From assembly GCA_014084085.1 (NCBI GenBank), contig NPFB01000021.1:261334-325333 (forward strand): a stretch of DNA of 64,000 nt, in the 5' to 3' direction. Numbering within the stretch: position 1 is the first letter of the stretch; each line of letters begins with the position of its first letter. A program made the translations under genes and the position numbers. This stretch comes from Hondaea fermentalgiana (taxonomy: Eukaryota > Sar > Bigyra > Thraustochytrida > Thraustochytriidae). This document shows, in pieces, positions 59,801 through 64,000 of this stretch. Below the pieces are notes generated by a model. That model worked only from the letters and a program-made list of their open reading frames with translations. It ran no database searches and was not told the origin of the DNA.

Positions 59801-62176
59801 CTCATGCTTCGCGATCCGCGCGGCGTCGGCCGAGCTCTTGTCCACGTGTCCATTCGCGAGGACAGCATTTCGCGAGCCATCTTGGTGGACTTTGGTGAAA
59901 GTGTACGCGATACCCCGCAGGCGCCTTATCGAATTGAAAATCGGACATTGTACGAGCTCGAGTGCCGACAGCTGTCCAAATATTCCGAGGCTCTTGCGCC
60001 CCTCGTTGTCAAGGACAGGCGTGTGTGCCTGTTTGGTTTTGAATCCGCTACGGGCGACACCGAGGGTAGAATACACATTCGAGCAGTCAACGAGTCCGGC
60101 AAACCGGTCGAGGCTGTGGTTCATCTCCTGGGTGACGTGAACGCGCAACAAAAAGAGCTCGAACCGGTCGACACGCCCGAAAATCGCATTGTAGTTCGAG
60201 TCTTTGCCGAAGGCGCCACTCGCGTCATTTGCGTGGCCCATGCGTGGGCAGTCGTTGAAGCGCCGCCCTACGTGGACGAGCGCGTGGTCGTCTCTGCGCG
60301 CTGCGAGCTGCAAGGCGGAGTTACACTTTCGCTCACAGGCATGCATCGCGAGCTGCTGGCCGTGCACGCGGAAGGGCTTTCTGTTTCTGGTGCTGAGACG
60401 GACATTCTGCGCACTGTCGACTTCCGGCTTGCATCCTTGCAGATGGACGACGCGGATCCGAGCACGCGGGTGCCCGTGATGCTGCATCAAGGGCCGGTCC
60501 ACGTTGTTGCTGCAACGTATGTGCGTTTTCCGCGCCGAGTTAAGCTTCTTTCGGTGCGGGTCTTCCCGCTCGCGTTGCATCTTGCGAAACAACAGATTCG
60601 TGCGCTCTCGCAGTTTTACGAGGTCCTCTGCGCTCGTACGCACCGACGACAGCGACGGCGCTGGCAGCTGGAAAAGGAGAGCGAGCGCAATCTCTTGGGG
60701 AAAGCGCAAGCGTCGCAAGCCGGCGGAACTTCCAAGCACAGAGCACAGATTTCGCAAAACGCCTCGGATCGCGCCCCGATCTCGTTTGACGTGATCCATG
60801 TGCACGCGATGAGTGCCCGTGTGAACTTGACGTCCTCGGCAACGACCAAATCACTTCCGTTGACAGACTTGATGCGCCGCAGGGCTGGGTCGGAGGCCTT
60901 TGTGCGAAAACGTGCCTCGGCGCCGGTCTCGGCGCTCGAAGTTGTTGGCGCGGCAATCGCTCGCGTGACGGACCTTGACGACGTGCAGCTCCCTTACTGG
61001 GCCGTTGCTCTCGGGCATTTGTTGCGCAGCGACTTGCGGGACCATGACGTTTTCTTCGCGGAACTTGTCCTGCACCATTCTACAGTGTACGAGTTCGAAT
61101 CGTCGGCTATTGCACAACACTACATTGCGCAACTTGCCAAGGGCCTCGCGAGCACGGCGCTCGTGGGTTCGGGATTGTTTCGTGGACCCATACACTTTGC
61201 ACGGAACCTATCGATGGGCATGTCGGGGGTTATGGCGCGTGGTCCTCGGTCCAGCCTCGAGGATGGTGCTTCGGGTCTCGTAGCAGGCACGGCGCTTCTC
61301 TCCGAGACCGTCTTTAAAGGCCTTGCTCGTGGCCTTGCAACAATGTCTTTGAGCGACGAATATATTCGACGACGGCAGGATCGCGAGGAGCGAATGCGAG
61401 AAAAACGCGCGGCAGCATCGGGATTTCGCGAAGCTCTCAATGAGGGCGCTCTCATTGTGCGCGATAGCGTGTCGGAAGGCGTCGTGGGTCTTTTGGCCGA
61501 GCCCGTGCAGGGCGGGCGCGACTATGGACCCATGGGCTTTTTGGGTGGAATTGGAAAGGGCGTCGTCGGGGTTGCCATCAAGCCTGTCATGGGTGTCTTG
61601 GACGCGGCCACCGTCGCAACGCAGTCGGTTCGATCCTCCGCCGGCCCCGTTGCTGGCGTCAACGGCACATCGTACGGCCTTGCTGTGGAGGACGTCCAGG
61701 CGCGGTCCCTGGATGAGGCTTCGAGGGCACTGCGACGACGGCGTCGACTTCCGAGGGCTTTGTACGGCGCAGGTCTTCGTATCGCGCCGTATGTGGAAGC
61801 AGATGCAATTGCTGCAGCGAGGATGCGTGCGTTGCATGGTGGCAAGTTGACCAGTGAGGTTTTTGCGGGGCGTTTCCAACCTTCGCGAGGCGAAGAGGTT
61901 GAGTACATTGTCACAGATCAGCGATTATTGTGTTTTAGTATGCAAGCAGGCTCAAAGGACGAGCACCAGGATACCGCGTCGTCGACATCTCTACCGCTGT
62001 GGAGCGTAGACTTTGTCGACGTGCAATCTATTACGGTGACGCGAGACCCTTCGAGCGGAGTTCATATTCGCTATGGGGCTGGAGGTCAAGGCGACACCGC
62101 GTCGCGTTTCGTCGCATGCACTCTGGACGAGGCGTATGCTTTTAGCTCGCTGCTTTTGGCTGCACCACGTAGGTGA
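50900..62176 (+). CDS. Giant VPS13-like bridge lipid-transfer protein with PDZ, zinc-ribbon and two DysF domains
   Basis: A 3758-aa protein from one uninterrupted exon. VPS13 proteins form long hydrophobic channels moving phospholipids between membranes at contact sites. The N-terminal chorein region (about 1-110: MLARLVAEAAGRYLEDV, WRDLGLPFEVESAKF) and the C-terminal VPS13 region (about 3410-3600: FRGPIHFARNLSMGMSGVMA, GVVGLLAEPVQGGRDYG, FLGGIGKGVVGVAIKPVMG) identify the family. A SHR-BD/VAB-like adaptor segment lies near 3010 (YRIENRTLYELECRQLS). A PH-like end follows (about 3660-3754). In between are a PDZ domain (about 1734-1830: LGLKLGP, VAPGDMLVSVNG), a C4 zinc ribbon (Cys1848, 1851, 1870, 1873) and two DysF/peroxin domains (about 1897-2010 with YENQRFYLLVGW and VRQRRWIRRR; about 2640-2732). 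The ATG at 50900 begins the chorein helix. Confidence 0.92.
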   Translation: MLARLVAEAAGRYLEDVRHESVRVSFSDGGACVVQNASVRPSAWRDLGLPFEVESAKFAELRMGVGWSWRGFETSASFHVDGLTIVVRPFASIEEARKAALVRKRAQVQTRVLHDLPNARDSQAWAARLLTRMLETASVTVTNLSVCFAEPAPAPAVHMRVREIVLRSAPSRQPSQDPATNHTPPRAVLSPLAHKLVALHDLVLTLGSGQEQIINLPRADATVQVDATANHPTTGAPSIIVDLDCPDGIVSPQLSTEMLELLLRLGRRWTAFMDGDFTAAVHVADSLLLQTANDTTLQVDDSVQDAQASPRSAKDLWRIAFDRVSQLLREHRRWTSSRTEDQEMRTRRTNIYTDALRRGVQDGPWMDAFVANCPLDLLVQAHLEAHLEPRKRLQQTNTSANSQSLATDASECDEKKQPSQNFKDPSHAESGWAGWLRTFLPPDEDASQEPNGVNHDAKDHHHQQQQQEQEDETATYRCWVTFSAAHARINLVDDHGFPICSFSGSPSLVLRQDASASNVSAAVNQLRLIVGEKDILHVLDASQLNSATKSTPVAHAPLLSPAANDASSSSHENAISHGSVIFFDSPQDHADAPLRPSENSNDDVHDDDGDDDEFHDAASAYSEESDSRDLKNQHSASVSPQDFVPLQRSKSDDILMGHAPLRIMSKKAIDDPKHASSITIVLEPTEVEWEPQAFRGLAAFANAVSSAIGVSHTSSAGILLSSLREHANVRIRFGAPRIRFDAKTTLSLGALAVSTQPREKAQDSPESQNGQKEMDPAIDIAFQGAELLRNGRAVLGPIHVHGTLHSNPEHGKQVDLRIHGRGGCSPTSQAPEPDAVIDEDLCSFIAKILRDISEGGKLHASSIHAAESRALVPSSPTLGWRTSDAPLDSNPLAHLELHCDALRVDLKNKDRSVFSMSMDEAKGSLSLFDLKRFQINEANLQLCGISCKHPNGRALLAQCSVHASYGAAMRHLDVSTADRISLAWVPPAMADAWATLQYLGITEEIMHEVVASSLISSRSFHREGQYQDFPKSFLERSAAFASRRHKRAHSLAVNFSKGCALTLFKNWEPLAKVAVDHIHLDVRTAQGNGRVPKVACALNTCTLYNLRAAPGLLREIVSVDTVQIDSLGPSATSNQRIKVRVGSTDAIFWQPFITEWIDYATTGIIDLFAFSASENVLSTSQSDWIHTTLCVGPTLLRIPSDAHGTRSLSLRLEATDVENSIHRDNDKDVFAIRWTGIRLEATSGACILEHKLVSLTLERSFAESTSLLCADLSNFHFNILEDGFDDIISCLRDNLLNQQSVLTALLRVKRSQTNHHLHPGSESPSSNGEENGNESEHGEHGHKLLRHEPGPVSGIKYWRNWIETKSKPQRTNITVSAISARLLNRIVVSLDRFEAITLTRFVPAANSFLFENEYALHGLEISVAGMPLIRSVSRMDASELLHKSPAETTNEASLRLKHDPERNSYLASLALDNFALMVGPEAPDHTLIQQLHKSLQWHQDDASSPDVADVALSDAPPEHAGQEVHLELEMTGARFGLADLAGNRFEALLDSIGHATTTTLTHGESSRIDRGTLHVDLSAALTDGQHDRKTNVSTTTSDVSSDPMGMTMTASMLDAMTAISDDEGGDMDDENDPLSGGHGSGLKHAAPLLLRPCSMKIFWDMIDRASAADVLTQQIRAELTSKLRVELSSGQSLALVALLSNLADAFVHSAQRGVKSRQHLPNTPPSFSPVDAREEPLAYEAVFQMAPLGLKLGPCTTSGQDCGPLLEVRGFAKQCEETITLKVAPGDMLVSVNGADLTSASHTLDTAKQALRDAEWPRRIGFLRSKPTRALIADPLQFRPLSSAIWTCRNCKSAQPITRRDHSAAFEETCLRCGAVHIQLSTEADDGAGEGTIVHDEVYENQRFYLLVGWSPQLLPTDPYPWSDLAGRTLRQLDAHAPLPESAVPGAKWYWVDDWTVDEARCRGGSSGGWAYAREFGRFRKVHRPPRGKAKRTDCVRQRRWIRRRILSSTPISAKRSETTASRSSSSAVPASSSSSSSSSPVPEDTAQVPPEPHADSTCSRSRRTSLSARAPTTHYSLLLDTNQHEMSLLLESDVVHRPLVRFRLGMHNDLVPASWTRAIVFGAEDPPADTTKSSPSSLPSCISSGTSRLLPRRLAGNLCLAAEAFNVGLLDWEPIIEPWAFAFEAQHEASSWNLTLMGLSRLQVNVGLSIADALAQLPSWGPLNDASSERRDCSCYPKFRRARVPLLALENRSGVTITAAPAGNPSAEFDVDPGAKIAAMQLLGSDSAASDLWHSIGQERGVTDEAVSLRFFGGWKALERISLRQLMHNGEIVAHKLQQATGPETGSVLLRVDVGPDGERIIHVESVFHIVNECDFALSLRLEDPGGQGALMIDPCKPSASAELPLVKNLELRMLLLGVLGESPRSGFVLNLAHLSSSALKLARANLAKAVSPPGILLEQNITELAPGKHVLIDIHAEAIKESKSSSSSLARRYVACKITIATRPPRTVRNALDFAIEVRAEQNGTLVHEISPGNTAALYHLDEVALSFRIPAISSTWSAWVKVAALAQRGADTFDLDDCHGRTVQVPVSFRARRVTVGPALHLEDLTWGLGLQVGLVDASLGRSRAIPGQAATDSIAVAEFQRWLPMQGWKPPSLPGDPSPWAFHPENSVASATDLTEVPLEPGWAWAEPSWRCDTASHDWEYATDFQAHRWSLVRGKLDCARRRIWRRACVRDVPVSQVLLGPISTKPPKGRRQGAGTEETYDDLDDGNDLYDIDAEDDRVFNATAAREYDQSKTTHQGSEAYRHALNSDKPAPPSAKHAVQLVLRLSGQTSWSAPIALVPGTWNPVEVADELSDTVVSLMVQVPVLMHRERIMIWNQFAIRSRLENDPIYLVSTHRHVCPTEVPDPSRSTKVQPGETIRRFHWDQHESGRLLRVGRAVCLGDTGMQDILWSGPIDPSVLDDMVLMLRDPRGVGRALVHVSIREDSISRAILVDFGESVRDTPQAPYRIENRTLYELECRQLSKYSEALAPLVVKDRRVCLFGFESATGDTEGRIHIRAVNESGKPVEAVVHLLGDVNAQQKELEPVDTPENRIVVRVFAEGATRVICVAHAWAVVEAPPYVDERVVVSARCELQGGVTLSLTGMHRELLAVHAEGLSVSGAETDILRTVDFRLASLQMDDADPSTRVPVMLHQGPVHVVAATYVRFPRRVKLLSVRVFPLALHLAKQQIRALSQFYEVLCARTHRRQRRRWQLEKESERNLLGKAQASQAGGTSKHRAQISQNASDRAPISFDVIHVHAMSARVNLTSSATTKSLPLTDLMRRRAGSEAFVRKRASAPVSALEVVGAAIARVTDLDDVQLPYWAVALGHLLRSDLRDHDVFFAELVLHHSTVYEFESSAIAQHYIAQLAKGLASTALVGSGLFRGPIHFARNLSMGMSGVMARGPRSSLEDGASGLVAGTALLSETVFKGLARGLATMSLSDEYIRRRQDREERMREKRAAASGFREALNEGALIVRDSVSEGVVGLLAEPVQGGRDYGPMGFLGGIGKGVVGVAIKPVMGVLDAATVATQSVRSSAGPVAGVNGTSYGLAVEDVQARSLDEASRALRRRRRLPRALYGAGLRIAPYVEADAIAAARMRALHGGKLTSEVFAGRFQPSRGEEVEYIVTDQRLLCFSMQAGSKDEHQDTASSTSLPLWSVDFVDVQSITVTRDPSSGVHIRYGAGGQGDTASRFVACTLDEAYAFSSLLLAAPRR

Positions 62177-62205
62177 GACGCCTTTGATGTAAATATAGGA
62201 TTTCG

Positions 62206-62240
62206 TATCGCATCGCATCGTATCGTATCGTATCGTATCA
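62206..62240. repeat. (YATCG)7 pentanucleotide array
   Basis: Seven units of TATCG or CATCG, 30 bp after the VPS13 stop codon. Confidence 0.9.
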
Positions 62241-62434
62241 ACTTTTGAGGATCGATGGCAAGAGGAGAAGAGAAGAGAAGCCAGTCATTTCGTGCCGAGC
62301 GAAATTGCAGCAACTTGTACATCATGTTCACCAAGCAACGACTAGCGCGACATGCTGGTGCTATTAACACGTACGTGCAAGAGGCAGGTAGTTTTAACAT
62401 TGCAAGACACTGGTTTGCTTGTTCATCATGTCTC

Positions 62435-62725
62435 TCAACGCTTCGTCGCGGTGAGGTAGTCGAGATAGTTTGCAAAGGGTTTAGCGCGCGGTGCTCGTTG
62501 CGCCCAATTGATGTTCTCGTGCTGCACAGGCGCGCTGGACGAAACGCGAGACGTGATGGTGCCGTTGACCGCCCTCGAGCCGCCGCCCGATGGCGCGCTT
62601 GGCGGCTCCGCGAGCGGGTCTGCGGCCGAGGGCGCGGACGAGGACAGCAGCAGCGTGAGCGTGGCGGCAGAGAGGCCCATCACGTAGTCGTCAACGGAGG
62701 CGTTAGGCTCCGGACGCGGCGTCAT
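62435..62725 (-). CDS. Possible small protein (96 aa)
   Basis: No family recognised. From the ATG at 62725 the product has a moderately hydrophobic stretch (YVMGLSAATLTLLLSSSA), a Pro/Ser/Gly linker and a polar C-terminus (INWAQRAPRAKPFANYLDYL). It is antisense to its neighbours, sits wholly in their spacer and would be divergent from the CDP-DAG synthase gene with only 125 bp between start codons. Composition is less repetitive than other spurious frames nearby, which is the only support. Confidence 0.35.
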   Translation of the reverse strand: MTPRPEPNASVDDYVMGLSAATLTLLLSSSAPSAADPLAEPPSAPSGGGSRAVNGTITSRVSSSAPVQHENINWAQRAPRAKPFANYLDYLTATKR

Positions 62726-62795
62726 GGCAGCCCGAGAAGAAGACGCAAACGAAGTTCGCAAAACAGCATTTGCTTGTCACGTCTGGCGTCGACTC

Positions 62796-62820
62796 GTCTC
62801 GTCTCGTCTCGTCTCGTCTC
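62796..62820. repeat. (GTCTC)5 pentanucleotide array
   Basis: Five perfect GTCTC units, 30 bp before the ATG of the CDP-DAG synthase. Confidence 0.9.
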
Positions 62821-62850
62821 CTCGCGTGTCGCCTCGCCTCCGTCGACCCG

Positions 62851-63537
62851 ATGGCGAGCCGAGCACGGTGGGCAGACCTCGGCCCTCGCGTCGGTGTTCT
62901 CGTGGCTCTGGTCGTCTTTGTCTTCGTGCCGGTGGCGCTGTGGCCGAGGTTGTGCTCGAGGGTTTTCCAGGGGGCCGTGGCTGTCGGAGGTCTCGAGTGG
63001 GCTCGTGCTGCAGCTCAGTCTCCTGCTGCACGTGCAGTCGCGTACGGCCGTGCGAGCATGCAGGACTGGGCCCGCCTCGTATTTGCGATGTTGGCGCTCG
63101 TTGCCTGGACAGTGCCGACAATGTTGAGCATCGAGTCGCGAATCATGGGGCCTTGCCCTGGCCATCGCCGTTCCATGGAGACCATCGCCATCGTTCTCCT
63201 TGTATCGGACTCTGCTCAGCTCGGCTTTGGTCGAGCATTCGGACGAACGCGCTTCCTGCCGGGTATTTCGCCCAACAAGTCCTTGGAGGGCTACGTTGGT
63301 GGACTTGTGGTGACGATCGTATATGCATGGGCTCTACACGGTTGGCCTCCCGCTCTCACAGGCCCTATCTTTCTGGCCGGGGTAGCCGGCGACCTTGGCT
63401 TTTCTCTTGCCAAGCGTATCATGGGCACCAAAGATTTTTCTGGCCTTTTAGGCCCCCATGGCGGTATTTGCGACCGGATCGACTCGTACTTGGGAGCATG
63501 GACACTCTTGTCCTTTATATCCTGTGATGACAAGTGA
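62851..63537 (+). CDS. Phosphatidate cytidylyltransferase (CDP-diacylglycerol synthase)
   Basis: Converts phosphatidic acid and CTP to CDP-diacylglycerol, precursor of phosphatidylinositol, phosphatidylglycerol and cardiolipin. The C-terminal signature of the CdsA family is complete at residues 185-211 (SLAKRIMGTKDFSGLLG, then PHGGICDRID). Upstream blocks are SDSAQLGFGRAFGR (119-132) and GISPNKSLEGYVGG (138-151). Five or so membrane helices are visible (for example VGVLVALVVFVFVPVALW and LVFAMLALVAWTVPTML). At 228 aa it is shorter than typical bacterial (about 285) or eukaryotic (over 400) enzymes, lacking N-terminal helices. The ATG at 62851 is the only good one; open frame upstream to 62770 is low-complexity. 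A missed 5' exon is possible. Confidence 0.9.
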   Translation: MASRARWADLGPRVGVLVALVVFVFVPVALWPRLCSRVFQGAVAVGGLEWARAAAQSPAARAVAYGRASMQDWARLVFAMLALVAWTVPTMLSIESRIMGPCPGHRRSMETIAIVLLVSDSAQLGFGRAFGRTRFLPGISPNKSLEGYVGGLVVTIVYAWALHGWPPALTGPIFLAGVAGDLGFSLAKRIMGTKDFSGLLGPHGGICDRIDSYLGAWTLLSFISCDDK

Positions 63538-63856
63538 TCAAGCTGAGTATTTGTGTGTATGTATGTGACGGTAGGGCTGGACTGTGCTCTTTGATTGGTG
63601 CGCTCCCCAACGTAGCAAGTAGAAAGCGCTCAAACGATTAGCATAGTCTATGGACGAGAGTCGACCGACGCAAGTGATAGCGAACCCTCGGTTGTATGTA
63701 GAAGGCGAAAGAGAAAATGGAGAGTGGATCAAAAACCATCCCTCCTTTCTTCGCCGTTTTCTGGGTCCATCTCTCCAGGCTTTTTTGACAATGCCTTTGA
63801 AAAACACAGGTTTCTGTACTTTTTTCTCTCAATTCTTTTCTTATAACACTAATCTT
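63538..63856. other. Convergent 3' spacer
   Basis: Low-GC sequence between the CDP-DAG synthase stop and the stop of the minus-strand gene at the right edge. No gene seen. Confidence 0.5.
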
Positions 63857-64000
63857 TTAGGAGCAGCAATCATCTTTGCATTCTGCGGCGTTGCGTTTTC
63901 GAATGGTCTCGGCACTGACACCCCCAATACCGTCGTTCCACTCGTCTTCGGTCTCTTGCTTCTCTTTGGCCTCAAGCTCCTTTTTGGCGGCAGCCTCGGC
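63857..64000 (-). CDS. C-terminal end of an unidentified protein ending in Cys-Cys-Ser
   Basis: The last 47 codons of a gene that enters from the right edge; the stop TAA is at 63859-63857. The visible part is a charged helix (EAAAKKELEAKEKQETEDEW) followed by NDGIGGVSAETIRKRNAAEC and the end KDDCCS. Codon use and lack of stops in this frame over the edge support a real coding end. The terminal CCS could be a double-cysteine prenylation motif as in some Rab GTPases, but nothing else of such a domain is visible, so no function is assigned. Confidence 0.55.
   Translation of the reverse strand, partial: AEAAAKKELEAKEKQETEDEWNDGIGGVSAETIRKRNAAECKDDCCS

Larger units (their letters stand above)
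62177..62850. other. Spacer between VPS13 and CDP-DAG synthase
   Basis: Contains a TATCG/CATCG array right after the VPS13 stop, a possible small minus-strand gene, and a GTCTC array just before the downstream ATG. Confidence 0.5.

Overview
The window is nuclear DNA of a protist eukaryote. Genes are large, mostly single-exon and found on both strands. They encode clearly eukaryotic families: VPS13, WASH complex subunits, an SNX-BAR protein, 7TM-RGS, AGC kinase, TSR3 and STK19. They are separated by very GC-rich, low-complexity spacers full of tetra- and pentanucleotide arrays. Intron poverty, high GC, a PTxxP-repeat linker in a surface protein and the family mix suggest a stramenopile, most likely a labyrinthulomycete (thraustochytrid). 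That assignment is inference. Two 100-N scaffold gaps lie at 32159-32258 and 45493-45592.

Left part (0-16 kb): a stomatin-like protein 2 gene (5' end unresolved), the 18S rRNA modification enzyme TSR3, a PP2C phosphatase, a 3.6 kb repeat-rich spacer, a small heat shock protein with an insert in its core domain, an uncharacterised Arg/Ser-rich protein, a 3.4 kb spacer, and a seven-transmembrane RGS protein of the plant AtRGS1 type.

Middle (17-38 kb): a WASHC1 homologue and an STK19 homologue diverge from a short promoter that holds (CAG)12. An LRR ectodomain protein, an uncharacterised basic protein and a multi-pass membrane protein with one convincing intron follow. Next come a PAN/vWA/lectin-like membrane protein, a sulfatase interrupted by an in-frame TGA and lacking an in-frame ATG, an unrecognised 276-aa protein, and a tail-anchored SDR enzyme.

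Right part (38-64 kb): a PX-BAR-SH3 sorting nexin sits head-to-tail with WASHC3 (CCDC53). An AGC kinase and a partial IS630/Tc1-like transposase with very long D-E spacing follow. After 4.3 kb of non-coding sequence comes an 11.3 kb single-exon VPS13-like gene with embedded PDZ, zinc-ribbon and two DysF domains, then a compact CDP-diacylglycerol synthase and the 3' end of one more gene.

The main theme is endosome and membrane-contact biology. Two subunits of the WASH actin-nucleation complex, a BAR-type sorting nexin, a VPS13 lipid-transfer protein and a CDP-DAG synthase lie within about 46 kb. No prokaryotic-style operon, CRISPR array, tRNA or rRNA gene was found.
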